Shown: positions 25,586 through 63,974 of the stretch, in pieces | Position numbering within the stretch: position 1 is the first letter of the stretch | Layout: each line of letters opens with the position of its first letter | Origin: Dipetalonema caudispina | Lineage: Eukaryota > Nematoda > Chromadorea > Rhabditida > Onchocercidae | Assembly (NCBI GenBank): GCA_013365325.1 | Contig: JABVXV010000268.1 | Coordinates: 23,848 to 87,847 of the forward strand | DNA length: 64,000 bases | Reading direction: 5' to 3' | Made by a program: the position numbers and the translations under genes | The notes under the pieces: generated by a model | Told to the model about the DNA's origin: nothing | Database searches by the model: none | What the model saw: the letters and a program-made list of their open reading frames with translations, nothing else

Positions 25586-28500
25586 GTAAGTCGGCTATCA
25601 AAAGCGGAATTTTTTAAATCTTAATTCTAAATTAATTCTGAAATTTCGATTCTACAAAAAATTCAAATTGTAAACTATTATAACATTGAGCCATAATTTT
25701 ACTAAATCACTAGTATAAGCATAATATTTAATTATTTTATTTTTTAAAATTCGATCATCAAAATTATAGTATAACATAAATATTTTGTTATATATGAATA
25801 TTTCTATTAATAATTACTTTTCTTTTTTTTTTTGGGACATATTTTGGTTAAATATACGAATTTGATTAAAAATTGCTATTATTTCAAAAGCTAATATAAT
25901 GATTTTTTTTTTCATATGGAAAAAATATAAATGAAATTCGCTTACTTAGATGAAAATATCGAATATTAGAGTTATTATACTTCCAAAAAATAATTGATAA
26001 TTTCAATTTCTCATATTACTATTATTATTATTATTATTATAAACATATATCTTCTTGTGCCGGAATTTCGTTGCTGTATAACAATTGATTCATTAATATT
26101 ACTAATGATAGTTGAGAAAATTCGAAATTTGATATAATTTGATAAGAATAACATATAGTCATCCATAGTATGAAACAAATTTAGAATTCTCATTTTAAAA
26201 TTTTTAGATTTTCCAGAAAATACTGCGAAAATTTCATCGTTTTCTTTTTTTTTTTTAAAAATTTCCATAAATTTAATTCAAAATTCTGTTGTAAGATTTT
26301 TATTTGAATTGAAAATGTCAGAACACTATCTCATTAATTAGTAATTAGTTTTCGTTATGGATATGTACTCATGATAATTTAGATATTTCCTTATTTTTAT
26401 TATTATATTAAATCTCAAATAATATCTTACTAGCTCGTTAATATTAACACCTAAAATCTATAATGATAAAATAAGTTATTAATCGATAAATATGATGAGA
26501 AAAAAATATAATTTGCAAAATGTTTCAAACATATGAAATATTTGACAACAAACAAATAAAACCTTTGGCACACTTTTTTTTTTCCTTCTCTCTCTTTTAT
26601 TCATTTATTGAAATTCATATTCCATGAATTCAAACAGTTAGTTAATTAATTTTTGCAGAAGAAAAAAAAAAAAAGACGAAAAAGAAAAAATTCAAATATT
26701 TTTTACTTCTTTTTTTGCCACTTATTTTTTTCTGTTGAAATTTCACCTCTCCTTTTTCATATCCGTTCAGTTGTCATTTTCAATGAATGTATTATTAAAT
26801 GGTTTTTACTTGAAATGTTGAAATTTCCGGTAAACAGTCGTCTTGTTAGTCGAAAAAATGGATAGTTTATTTGATACGGATATGGAATCTATGTTGAATA
26901 GTCTTTTTGTTGTTTGAAAAAAGTTGCAAAAGCATAAAGGCATCTATACGAATTTTTTAAAACAAAATAATTTTTTTTTTTTTTTTTTTGTGAAATATTT
27001 CGAAATTTATATATTTTATTTTAGATAATAGTATCATTAATTTAAATTTTTAAAAATATTGTTTTCATCTTCTTCTTATATCTGTTATGAAATTAAATAG
27101 TATCTAAAAATTTTTCTTGAAACGAGGAAAAAAAGTTGGAACTTTCAATTTTTTAATGAATTAAACATTGCATTATGCTCAATACTATTGCATTGGCAAT
27201 TTACCACTTTCTCCTCTTCCTATCTCGCATGCAATCATCAATATATTACTAAAATTTAAATTTTAAAATACGAGAAAAAAATTTTTCATTACAAACTTAG
27301 AATTATAATATTGCTTAAAAATTCTTGCACATTTAGATGATCATCGTTTTACGACATGTTAAAATAACGAAATTAAATTTTTTTTTTTTTTTTTTTTTGT
27401 TTGCTTTTTCTGCAATGGAATTAGCATTTGGGACGATAATGTTGCTGTTGTCATACCATTTGCATTAACAATTACAATTTTCATTTCGCATAAATTGGTT
27501 AATTTAAATGTCAGAGAAAGAAAAAAGGAAAAAAAATTGAAATAATATTATTAGATTAAGTAATATACTTTTTCAAATAAACAGAAAGATATATGGTGGA
27601 AAAATGAAATAATGATGTAACAAAATGTCATATTAAAATAAGTAAATCAATATGTTAATTAACCTTAAAGCTATTTTTTCCTTTACTGAAGTTATTCTTT
27701 TAATATCATTTTTGCATTTCATCATTGAAATGTAAAAATGTAATATCGAAATGAACTAAGAGGAGGAAAAGAGAACAACTAAAAAAAAAAAAAAAAAAGG
27801 AGGAAAAGAAAGAGGGAAAAATGGAAAGTAGAAAATATTATCAATGATTATGAGATTAAAAAGAGTTAGCTAAAATAGCTAATGATAATGATGAAATGAA
27901 AAGGATGAAAATGAATGATTAAAATAGGATGTTAAGAATATTTCGACTTTTTCATTTTAATTCGATATCTCAAGGGATTTGACACTTTCAATATAATACA
28001 CAATGAAACAGAAATGAAAATGGAACGGGAAGAGGAAGGATCAAAATTGATGCACGAATAATTTCTTGTTTCCAAATGTCTAATATTTTTTTCCTCTTTT
28101 TTTTTTTTTTTTTGTTTCAGTAAAAAGTTAACTATTATTGTTATCATTTGAATGCTTTAGAATTTTCATTTCAACAAATCTATTTCATCCTTAGGTTTGA
28201 TCTATTTATCTATTTAATACAGTTCGATATTTTCGTGCACACTAACTTTCTTACTATAGCTACAGTAATTATCCTTCAAATTATACCATTCTTAGTTTAT
28301 CATCGTATAAGCTATTACAGTATTTACCGATCATACTGTACCATCAATATTATCTTGAAAAAAATACATTTCTGAAACAATTTTCCAGCTTATATATTAC
28401 GACTATTCGACGAATGATGTTTCGTTTGCAGTATGCATTCCCTCAAATTGATGTTAAAATTTTTCAAAAAAAATAAGTAAATAAATAAAGATAAAATTAG

Positions 28501-31500
28501 TTAAAATATAAATAGGATGAAGTATGTTCAGAGTATATATTCGTTCAAATTATGTTTTGTTCATACTTAAATAGAAATGAAAAATTTATCGATGTTCAAT
28601 TAATTTTTCTATTCATACAATTGCTAGATCATTTAATTATTGTGATCAAATTATAACCTTTCTGTTTATCAAGTTAGTTGATTTCGTTAATATAGACGGA
28701 AAAAAAAATTTGTTTAAATGAAATAAAGACCGAATAGACTCGATGTTGATATCAATGATATAAATTTAAAATTATATTTGAATCGATTTCTCGAAATAAG
28801 ACCAAGACATTTTATGATTAAATAGGAAAAAAAAAACTGAAAAGAGGTAAATGGAGTAAAAAGATTGCTTAAAGTAAATGGTTGAGTCAAATATTGTCAA
28901 TAAAAATGAAATTTCAAATGATTTAATAAAAAAGATGATAAATAATGAGTAAATAAATAATGAGTAAATAAGAAATGCAAAAATATTCCAGCATAAAAAA
29001 TGTGTATATAATTGAGTAAAATAGAAAGGAATTGGAAAAATGTTTTAGGCTTTTTCGTTCGGAAGTTAAAAACTAAAAGTCAGTAAGTATAATAGCAAAC
29101 AAAAATAAACAAACAAACCATTTATCTAATCGCTTATTTCCGTAATTTCTCATTTAACTAAGCTAATAATTTTTATTTACCATAAATTTACGTCTTTTTT
29201 AATGATTGAATTATTTCGACAAAATATGCTTTAAGTTTAATCAATTCCAATAATCATTATCAATGCCTTGGGATGATATCTATTATCAGTATCTTTTGGT
29301 AATTAATAATTTATTAACCCAATTAAGTTTGATATTAGCATGATAAAATCAAACTGTTAATACTATGTGTTTGTGAAATATTATTTTTTATGATAAATTG
29401 AAGCAAATAATACTTTAGCAAATAAAAAAGATAAAAGTTAATGAAATTTTGTAGTTGTTTATCTCTCATCATTAATTATAATTAAATGAAATTTTATTCT
29501 TTCCGCAACATATTTCACATATTTACTTTGTCAATGTTTATTTTTAATTTCATTTAGCTTGTGCTATTTCAGTTGTATAAATAATAATTGAAACAACAGT
29601 AAGAATACTGGAATGTTGTAAAATTTTTACATTCAAAAACTTACATTTCTTTGTTAGTAATTAGTTAAATTTTTGAAATCAGTCAGTGGCTAAAAAAAAA
29701 TTCTAAATTTCAAATGAAGTTTAGAACAAATCTCATTATGATATGAATTCTTGACTTTTACTGATTAATGTGAAAGAATTTGTTAATTGCAGAAATTGTA
29801 ATTTAAACTTCGGATGATTTTTGCATTTGACATTTAGCCCTCGATAATATGAAATTTAAAAATTGTAATTTATCCGTTAGTTGCTAATTTGCGGAGATTC
29901 TTTCCAAATATCATTTAGGCAATAGCGAAATATTAGAAACATTTTTGCTTGAAATATTCATGAATTTTAGTTAAATATAATTCAAATAGTAAAAAAAATT
30001 ACCATTACATTTTCTTAATAAAATCTTAGGAAATTTTTGAAATATTTAATAAAATCAATGAAAAAAAAAAAAAAAACACGAAGCATTCATAATTATATTT
30101 CTTTTACTGATTGAGACTGACTGAATAAACGAATTATTGCTAATAATTTCAACTTTTCAAGCACTTCAATATATTACAATTAGCTCTCCTTCATTTTCTT
30201 TTGCTATTTTAAACTTCATTCTATTTTTAAATAAAATTTTTTCTTTTTTTATTTTTTAAAAATTTCTCCAATGCTTATTTTAATTCCCTTCATTTTCTTT
30301 CCTTTTCCTCATTTTATCTTCCTTAATTCTTATCCAAAGTATCTGAAAACGAAAAAAAAAAAAAAAGATAAAAGATCTATTTCATCTTTTCTTTCTTTTT
30401 TTTTTATCTTTTTTCAATTTTTTTTTTCCTCCATTGTTGCACAAATACACTTCGTCTGTCATTAATGCACTTCATAAGGTTTACTCTCTTATTTATTCTC
30501 GACAATTTTCCAATTCATAGATTTCACTTAGTATCAATATCTTATCCTTCCTTTTAGTTTTTAATCTATTTCTTTAAAAACGGATACATTTTACACATTT
30601 CTTTCCAACTAATATCACATCTGTTCATTTGTCACATCAACAAATTTGTCATCATCTTTTAGAAAGAAAATATATTTGTGAAAAAAAAAAACAAATTAAA
30701 CTGTTATGCTTTTTCTTTTTTCTTATATTACACTATCGTATTGTTAATTATAAATTTATCCATTCTTTTTTTTCTTGTTTTTAATCATTATTTTTTTTTT
30801 GTTTTATTTCTCAATAATTACCAATTTTCTTTTAATTTCAACTTATTCATTAACCCTTTTGTCTTCCATTTCAACTTTTATGCTTCAAAAATTAATTTTT
30901 GTTTTCTTTCTTCTTTTTTTTCAGTAACCTAAATCCTTTGATTGAATAACTATTGGTTCGAAACTTTTTTTATTTTTCGACAACAATTCTTTTCAATCTT
31001 TAAAATTTGTTCTTGTAGTGTTTCCTATATTTTATTTACAAATTTAATTTGAAACGATCCATTAAATGTTTATCCAAAATGTAAAATTATCCGATTCTAG
31101 CTGAGAAATAATGATAGGATTAAGATAATAGTGCAACATTTCAAACATCGATCAGAAGAAGTAACATGCATTGGTTTTATGACAATATAAAATGGTTCAA
31201 AAATAGTCAACACTAACGTATGGCTATTATTTTAATTGTTTTTAACAAAATTTCAACTTTAAAATTTTTCTTTCTAAAATAACATAAGAAGTAAGTATTA
31301 ATTACATTAATTCCATAATACATAAGCTAATAATAAATCACAGCAAGATAGTCCATTTGACTTAAAAAATATTATCGATATTTGAAAGTGTCGTACATTT
31401 CTGATTTTGCACTCTTTCGTAACAAATCTATAAATTAACTGTATCATGATTTTTAGCTAGAAAATGATGGTCAAATTTAGGATTATTTAAAAATTTCTCC

Positions 31501-31734
31501 TGCTAATTTCTCAATTGCACAAATTATTGTAAATGCAACTATCTGTTTCAATGATATCCAATAAATTTAGGCGTTGAAAAAAAATCTTTTGCAAAATTTT
31601 GCAAATAATAACGAAGCATTATTAGATGAAACATTAGCAAATATGTTATATGCTAAAAGATGAAGTATTGATTTTTTTTTTTTTTTTCTGCTATTGTTCA
31701 TAACAATAATTTTTCTTTTGAGTACAATTGATGC

Positions 31735-31772
<38 letters not shown>

Positions 31773-31872
31773 AAGAAAACAAATTAGTGAAAACGATGCA
31801 GTCTTCTGGAAATATGATTCCGTTTTTTCATTTCAATTCTCTTCCTTTTTCGCTATACTCAACTTCAACATC

Positions 31873-31907
<35 letters not shown>

Positions 31908-33398
31908 AGGAAAGAATAGAGAGAGGAGAATTTGAAAGTGAAAAAGGAGACAGAAGATATGAAAACTTTCAGGCATGCAAACAAATTCATTTTCAGGACA
32001 AGAGAATCATTACAATTTCATTTTATTCCTGCTACTTTTTTATTTGGAAATTTTTCTTATGTTCATTTATAAGAACAAAAAAAAAAAATTTCTTTCATTA
32101 TCAATATATTAATGTTACAACAAAATTTTTGCATGATCAGATAATAAACGGGGAGTGAAATGAAAAAACGCGGAGAAGTTTGAAATTTTTATAAATTTCA
32201 AATAATTGAATTTTTCCATGGGAAAAGAAAAAACTCATTGTATACGATGATTTTAATTTTTTCTTTTTTTTCCCTTGGAAATGAAATATTGTATTTGCAC
32301 TAATGTAGCATTAACAATTATTAAATCATTTTAATTTTTAACAATAGAACGAACTGAAAAGATCATCAATTATGAATGAAAAAATTAAATTATGATCAAT
32401 TTGTAATAGTTTATAGGTCAAAGTTGTGAATTAAAAACGGAATTGATTAAAATGTTACAAATTCTAGATATCACAAAGAATTACTTGATAACAAAATTTT
32501 ATCTAATTTATAGTCATAACTCATAAATATGAATTATCAATTCTTTTTTTTTTTACTGATTGGCTTTTTAAATTTCAAAAGCTCAATGATTGAAATTGAA
32601 ACTGGTAACTCTAATTCAGGTTACTTAATGCAAATAATCGATGAAAAGTAATATTTGAAGCTGTTTATATCATAAATATTTGCAAGCATGATCAGTTATA
32701 TAGTTATTTAAAATATCATTGGCCATTAAATGACCGAATGACTGGTCAAGCCACAATGATTAAGTTAACACTTCTTATCCTTCTTTTATTTACCAAAGCT
32801 GCTACTCTAACTCATGAATATATTCCATTATAGGAGATTTTTTTTTTCCTCCTTTTTTTTTTAAATTGAATTTTATTTTTCCAAGTGAAAATTTATACTT
32901 GCATAAAAATTTAGAACTTAACATAACAAATTGTCACTATAGTGAACTAAGCTTTTTACACATTAAGTTTTTTTTTTCTTTTTTTTTTTCTTGATAAATC
33001 ACTAAAAGCATTCAAAAAAATTTTTTCATCAACTTTCAACAACAATTAGCAAGATTAGCAATCAATAAAGTAAATTGATAAAAATAACTTTTATTGCATT
33101 CAAAAAAAAAAAAATAGAAGTAACCATTTAGTGTTTTCCCTTTTCCATTTCCTTATAGTATTGCAAATTTTTCTTCTTCGCTTTTTTTTTTTTTCTTTTT
33201 TTTTTTTTTGTTTTCTACATTTAAATTCTACGAAAAAAAACAACAGAAATTTTAAAATTGTAGTAGAATTTTTCAAAATTATGCAAAATTTTGTCGTAAA
33301 TTTGTATTCTAAAGATTACTGTATTTCAAATTTTTATGCAAGTTTTAAAATTTTTTCATTATTCAAACATATTCATCGTGGGAAGAAGTAATAGAGGA
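25586..33398 (+). other. Long putative intron, 7.8 kb
   Basis: AT-rich, with homopolymers (for example poly-A 31738-31770 and a T-run around 31876-31906). Open frames here are low-complexity Phe/Lys/Ile strings; none had acceptor, donor and codon use together. No RNA gene was seen. Confidence 0.45.
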
Positions 33399-33460
33399 AT
33401 GGAGCAACCAGGTTATTTTGAATTACTCTACTATTCGTATTTATGGTTTCGACGTGCTCG
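33399..33460 (+). CDS. unc-2: Putative second alternative first exon of unc-2
   Basis: The ATG at 33399 begins MEQPGYFELLYYSYLWFRRA plus two bases, ending GCTCG|GTAATT in phase 2. A stop codon (TAG at 33393) lies just upstream in frame, so this would be a true start. The phase-2 exit is shared with the exons at 16.2, 21.1 and 25.5 kb. Its aromatic, then basic, composition differs from the surrounding low-complexity DNA. It is short, so a chance ORF cannot be excluded. Confidence 0.45.
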
Positions 33461-36211
33461 GTAATTTCTTTCCTTATAATTAAAACTAATTAATTGTCAA
33501 GAAATGTCAAAATAAAATTGTAATATTTCAGCAAAAAAGATTTCAGATACTTAAACTTGAATTTAGAAATTGATAAATTTTGAATCATCTTGTAAAGATA
33601 TCATTTATTGATACCATTGGTATGTATTGCAAGAATGTGGAATGATCGAATAATTTTCGACGATATTCTTTGTTCCGTATTCTTCAATTTGAGTTATAAT
33701 ATTTTCATTGAAATTCCAACGATATTATTACTTTGATAAGTTTCTTTAATCCTTCCTTCATACGTGGAAAAATCATAAAAAAGGTCAGAATATACAACAG
33801 ACTTAACCTTTATTACTGTATTATCTAACTTCATCTCTTTTTATTCTAAATAAGAATTTCAACAAGTAAAAATAATGCAGGTAACTTTGTAGTATTATCT
33901 AATCCAAAAAAAAAAAAATAAGCTATTTTTGTTTACATTTTTTAGCTTAATTGATATTGAGAAGTATATATTGTCGATAGTAACATCTTTTAGGATTTCT
34001 TGAACCTAATAACTGTTACTAAAAATATGCAATGCAGATAATATATTGCAAAATTTTTTAAATTCAAAGGTGTTAGTGATTGATGAAAGCTTAATTTTTA
34101 TTACTTTTAATTCGTAAAATATTCTGAAAATCATTGTTTCACTTTTTTTTTTCCTAAGTAAGAAAGAGATGGAGAATAAAAGTTGAGTATTTATCATTTT
34201 ATTTGGAAGAAGAAATTTGAATGACAGGTAAAAAGAAAGAAAGAAAAGAAAAGAAACTAAAAATTTAAGATTTATTTCACTAGTCCAATTTATCCTTTGG
34301 CCTTCATCACATTATCCTTTTCTAATCCAACAATTTACTTATAGGACATTCGAAATTTTATTTATCCAAAAAAAAAAAAAAAAAAGGAAAAAGGAAAAAA
34401 CGAGCAGGCGTAAACATTTTTGTCGATTATGGATATTTGTCATTTTCGAACCAAAATTACTTTTACTTTATGTTTGCTATATAACTGCATCCTCTTGCTT
34501 AAGTGAAATGCAAGAATAATGATCCAACTTTTCTCTCTCACTCTCTCTCTCTCTCTTTTTGGCTATTTCTTAATAAAAAAAAAAAAAGAAGTAGGAAAAA
34601 AAAAATCTAATTTATTTCTAAAATTATCTACCTTATATTTTGTTTAGTTTCAAATAGAATGTTAAAAAAAAAAAGAAGTAAAACTTTTCTAATTTGGAAA
34701 TAAGCAAAAAAAAAAAAAAAATTTTATAGTTTCATTCATATGAAAATGCTCATTGCAAGGAATACATTAGCTGTAACAAAATAATAAGACAATCTCAATT
34801 GTTCCATCCAAAAAAAAAAAAAAAGAAATTCAATTCTTAATTAACGTAATGAAATGATCAACTGTATTAGCATGTCAGTGTTATCACACTAGCTGTAAAT
34901 ATTTATTTTAATTTATATATTATTTCAATTATCTCCAATAATTTCATTGCATCTTTGAGTAATAATCAATGAACAAAGTAAAAGACTAAGAAATAATTAA
35001 TAAATTAAAAAATAGAAATTAAAAATTGCAAAAAAAGAATAATTAAATCAAATAGTGAAAATTAAACGCTACGAAAAGTAATTAAACCAGAAAATAAAAA
35101 TTTAATATTACAAAGAAATAATTTTATTAAATAAATAAAAATTAAATATTACGGAAAAAGATACAACTAATAATTGTTAAAATATTTGAAAAAATTAATT
35201 GAAAAGAAATGAAACGTTTTCATTGATCATATCATTGTATATCATTAGCATTTAATGATCATAGTATATAAAAAAAAAAATAATTCATTTAAAAAAAATA
35301 AAAATTAAATATCATTAAAAAGAAAGCACAATTAATTGTTGTTAAAATATACGAAATATTATCATTGATCATATCATTGTATATTATTGACGTAGAAATA
35401 ATTTGATAATTGCTACAATCGATAAATCAAGCATAACATATTTATTTTTCATATTCACAAAAATTAAAAGCAATAGCTGATTGACCTATTTTGGGATTAT
35501 TATTTTGTTGAAAAAGATATTGCATAAAATCTGTTACCACAATTTACTTATTCCATCACATTATGCTTTTTACTAAATAAAGAAAAGCTAAAGAAAGCTG
35601 AAGAAAAAGGAAAAAAAAAAAGTTGAACGGAAGAAGGAAAGAAGAAGAGAAATAAAAAAAAATATGTTGTTTATTAAAGAAAAAAAAAAAAAAATTCAAT
35701 ATTATCTTTTCCGAATTAAGTTATTTTATTCATAAAATGTTTTTTTTTCTTCTATATCATTATTTAAATTTTATTTTATTTTATTTAATATTTGCTCTCA
35801 TTTTATTTCAAATAGAACTCTTTCTTTTTGCTTCAAATAATTTCCATTAATTTTTAATTGAAAAAAAAAAAACTAATCACTACTATGTTATTAATTTATT
35901 AGAATTTTTTTTTAAAAAAAAAAAAAGTTTAGATTTAACGAATTATTATTGTATTATATATACTTGGCTCTTTTTTTTTTTGGCTTTTTTTTCCTCCTTT
36001 TTCAACTTTCCTCTCAACTAGTCTAATAGTTTAATTTGAATCCTAAATTTTTACATTTTTCTATAAATGCATCTTTACTTTTCTCATCGAAAAGATGATG
36101 CATATACGTCATTATGTATTAATTTTGTTAGATCTTCTCATTGCTATTTTAGCTTATACGGGTTAAATTAGCCCAGCCCAGCTAAGCTTCAAGTTTAGCA
36201 ATATCTTTTAG
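33461..36211 (+). other. Putative intron with a diverged tandem repeat
   Basis: AT-rich. It includes a CT microsatellite near 34533-34555, many short poly-A runs, and a diverged duplication listed separately. Confidence 0.4.
35130..35390. repeat. Diverged direct duplication
   Basis: About 35130-35247 and 35293-35390 share the order ATAAAAATTAAATAT, AATTGTT, GTTAAAATAT and CATTGATCATATCATTGTAT. The copies have clearly diverged, with indels. Confidence 0.55.
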
Positions 36212-36251
36212 TCCTAAGCTAAAGCCTCGCCTTTCTTCTAGTGCAGACAAT
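36212..36251 (+). CDS. unc-2: Weak candidate micro-exon linking 5' exons to the 38-kb exon
   Basis: A good acceptor (ATATCTTTTAG) precedes 40 nt open only in phase 2, reading PKLKPRLSSSADN. The phase-0 exit at AAT|GTGTCG would join the exon at 37941. The donor is poor, and TAG follows soon after. This is the best phase-2-in, phase-0-out candidate between 33.5 and 37.9 kb, but it is unproven. Confidence 0.22.
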
Positions 36252-37100
36252 GTGTCGTACGCATAGAAATATAAACATAACGTACACTTCGATAGATGTA
36301 TATACTCATTTCATCCATTCAACGCTTTTCTTATTTTTCTATTTTCATTTTTTTTATTTTAAGTCAAGTTTGTAATAATTCATTTACATTTTACATTTTA
36401 ACTTTTTTTTTTTATTAACCATTTAAATTAGATTATCTATCATTTTAACATTAAAAATTAGCAGCAAATCTCTTCATTAGTTCAATTGATATGTTTAAAT
36501 TATATTTAAATTAATTTATATCATCAGTATCTTATAGCTTCTTCATATATTAATAAATTCTTAGCATAAATATGATTCAAATTTCTAAAAAAGATTTTTA
36601 AATTTTGAAAAACTTAATGAGATACGATTGTATTAATAGCTAAGCTTATCTTAATCAATCAGAATTTTTGTACTATATTGTTTTACTCTCTTAACAAAAT
36701 AATACATTGTCATTTCTTATTACTATTATCATTATCATTATTAACATTCTTATTATTAGTATTACTATTATTATTATTATTATTATTACTATTAGCCATA
36801 AAATAAGTGTAAAGAAAAAGAAAGTCATCAAAGTAATTGTTATTATTACAAGAAATATTTATTTACTAGCATTATTTTCGCAAAAAAAAAAAAAAAAAAA
36901 AAATTAGGCCGAACACTAATTTTCATACTTACTAAATAAGATATTTAAAAGAAAAAAAAAAAGGAATTTTGAGCTTAATTTAAAATCTTAGATATGAATT
37001 ATTTGCTTATTTCTTTCTTTCCATTCCAAACTATACTTTAGTCATTCCATCTCTCCATTTACCCTGTATAATTTTTCCTCTGCAGTATTTTAGATATTAT
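36252..37100 (+). other. AT-rich spacer
   Basis: Includes short TTA-type repeats at about 36715-36795 and poly-A at 36882-36903. No gene was seen. Confidence 0.4.
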
Positions 37101-37382
<282 letters not shown>

Positions 37383-37790
37383 ATTATCACTGCTATTATT
37401 ATTATTCCTGAATGCTATTCTTCATACTACCATTTAATACTATAGTGTTTTTATCATTTCGTGATAAGACTTTATCCACAAATAGTTGATCTTTTTTTTT
37501 TCTTTCTTTGTTCCCTTATTTATTTTCCACTTTCATTTCCAATTTTTTTGTTTTTTTTTTTTTTTTTTTTTGTCCAAGAATTAATTGAATTGTGTGAAAT
37601 TGAAACTAAATAGTTGAATATAATTTATATCCTATTTGAATTTTTCTCGTAATTTTGTTGTAAATTAATTATTTCAGTTTCTTGCAAATTGTTTGCTTCA
37701 TTATTTCACTTCTTTCCACACATTTATGCATGCTTTTCTTCTATTTTTTTACTTTTTTGTGCACACACACACATACATATTTATTTATTC

Positions 37791-37830
<40 letters not shown>

Positions 37831-37940
37831 GAAAAAAAAAAAAAAAAAAGGAAAAGGAAGAAATAATGCTTAGATTATCTTGAGAAGTATTTCAGAGAGA
37901 AATGATTAAATTTTTTTACGATGAATTTTTAATTTATTAG

Positions 37941-38117
37941 AAAGTAAAGAATCAGCAAAAAAGCAATCTAACAACAAAATCGATGATGACACTTGGCATT
38001 GATGAAATTGCTAGGTTGGCAGCAGAAAAAGCGAAGAAAGAGCAAAATCAAACGGATGATGGTTTCAATCTTGGAACTGGACGACGACCGCCACTTCATT
38101 CAACATCGAAAGAAAAA
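37941..38117 (+). CDS. unc-2: unc-2 exon immediately before the channel body; possible internal start
   Basis: The acceptor TTTATTAG at 37940 opens phase 0: KVKNQQKSNLTTKS, then an ATG pair at 37983 and MTLGIDEIARLAAEKAKKEQ, ending with a basic/proline stretch (GRRPPLHSTSKEK). The donor AAA|GTTAGC is phase 0 and joins exactly to the phase-0 exon at 40158, giving KEK followed by [12 protein letters not shown]. The 37983 ATG could start a short isoform. The stretch EIARLAAEKAKKEQ should be a short helix. Join to the body is well supported; the upstream join is not. Confidence 0.72.
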
Positions 38118-40157
38118 GTTAGCTTTAATTTACAAAAATTTCAATTTCAATTGATGATATATGTGATACTGTAACATAATTAATGGTATTCTAGCGGTTG
38201 TTTGATCATAAATGATAACGATAATAATGACGATAATTATGATAATATATTTTGATGAGTGGTTGAAAATTGTTAAGTCCTATTCAACAATTTTAATAAA
38301 CGATATTATATTGTTAATACACTTTTCAGCACTTGTTTTTCTTCTTTTTAATAAACAATAAAGTAATTTCTATTGCTCGTTTTTTTCAAAATATTACTAT
38401 CATAATGATAATTATAATTTTGTAAATATTTAACTAATGCATTACGCTTACGCAAATTAACAGTTTAGAAGAATTAAAATTATCCAATGTTATTTTTAGA
38501 AATTTTAATTCTTAAAATTTTCTCATTTCTGCTGCTGTTTTTTTTGCCCCCTCTTCCACCTACTTTTTCACCTTTTTTTTTTTTTGTTTACTAAACATAT
38601 GATTATTTATTTAGTGAAAGAGATTGTTTTGAAATAATATGTAAACATTATATAAATGATAAAATTCATTATAATGTAAACAAATGCCTACACATAGAAA
38701 TATATAAAATTATGTATACCAATAGTATTTAAATTGATGTAAATATTATGAACAAAAAATTGATTTTCATAAATTTCTTTTTTTAGAAAAAAAAAAAAAA
38801 GAAATTTTCACATATTTTGTTTTATTTTATAAGGTGGAAAAAATGGGAGAGATTACTACTACATTTAATATCATTCTTTTTTATATCAATTATTATTTAA
38901 ATTTTTAAATATATCATATAATTTTTTTCAAATTTTATTTTTTCCTTTGTCGAAAACCAATAGCAATTTGTTATATGCTTCCTCGATTGATTGGTAAAAT
39001 TAAAATTTTATCATTGAAATTTGCTACTGATAGATAAAATTGTGAAAAACAAAATATTTAGTGTTAAATTATAGGATTAGTGCAGTAAACGATTAAAATA
39101 TTAAAATGTGTTTTACATCAACTTATTTTTCTTTTCATAGAAATTAATTTTGTATGATTTGGTTTCATTATTTTAAAGTGAAAAAAAAATGATTCAATTT
39201 TTTTTTTTTTTTTTTTTTGTAAGCAAATCCTGTAATGATTTTAATGAATCATCGGTAGTTGCAAATAATAACTAAATTAATGAAAAACAAATTTTATTTT
39301 TAAAATTTTTCCAATTATTATCAGTTTTCCAATATAATAAATGGAATTTTTTAGTGTTTTATTTATTAAAATTTTTGGTTACATCTCAATTAGGATAATA
39401 TAAAAAAATGATTATGAAAGAATAAAGTAATCGTTTGAAATCATTATTTTTTTAACAGAAGATAGATATGGAAATTTTGAAATTCGTTTTTAAATATTTG
39501 AACTTTTATACCTGGATTTTGATGAACAGTATTAAAAGTAGGATTGGAATTTTTTTTTTTTTTTTTTTCACCATTACATTAGGTGAAATATTATAAATGC
39601 TATTATTGCTTGTCTCATTGTTAGGCTTTTTGTTTGATGACATTTTCGATTTTGTGAAATTAATTTGTAATTGTAAATGCATACAGGTGCTTAATAATTT
39701 GTAGCAAGCAGTGTGGAAAGAATAGAGAAAATAATTTTGCATAAATCTTTTCAATTTTCTAAATTCTGAAAGAAAATATCAAATGAATGCAAAAAGATTT
39801 CAATCGTTAATGCCATATTATAAATATTCTATATTATTTACTCATAGGATTGGATAAATAATATAAAATATTTAAAAAAATAAGAAAGAATAAACTTTGA
39901 TAGAAATTCAAAGGTAAAATTAGCAATGGTAGAATAGATTTGGATAATTTATCAAAAATTAATTGGGATTGTTTTTTTTTTTTGTGATGTTTAAAAGAAA
40001 TTAAAAAAAGAGAAATAGTTTAACGAGAGTACAATTAGTGTAAGCTAATTGATGAAAGCTAATTTCTATTAGAGCCAGAAGCTTTGCATGAATATTTTAG
40101 GATGTAAATATTAGCTACATGCTTAATTATAATTGTTCATAATCATATAGCTTTTAG
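38118..40157 (+). other. Intron, 2.0 kb
   Basis: AT-rich with homopolymers only. Nothing was recognised on either strand. Confidence 0.6.
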
Positions 40158-63589
<23,432 letters not shown>

Positions 63590-63877
63590 GTAAGTTATTT
63601 CCGCTCCTTTTTTTTTTTTAAATGTTAAATTTAGGAATTAATTCAAATTACGACTGTAAATATTTCAATCGTAATTGATCGTTGAATAAGCACTAATGGC
63701 AAAATTCCGTTTCATTTTTACACTCTACCATAAAATTTAATTTCGATTAAAATTATAAAATGTCAACAAAATTGATAGTTATTGCTGTACACTCTTTTTT
63801 CTAAAATTTAAGAAAATTTTTTCACATATTGCAGTAATTAAATATTGTAGTTTTTTACTGCTTAATAAATGTTTTAA

Positions 63878-63879
<2 letters not shown>

Positions 63880-63974
<95 letters not shown>

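Noticed and set aside
28148..28375. Hydrophobic open frame resembling a membrane protein
   Set aside because: AT-rich DNA readily gives Phe/Ile/Tyr strings; no splice sites or recognisable domain.
31694..32158. 154-residue open frame, the longest in the window
   Set aside because: Carried by poly-A and poly-T runs (poly-Lys and poly-Phe); no domain.
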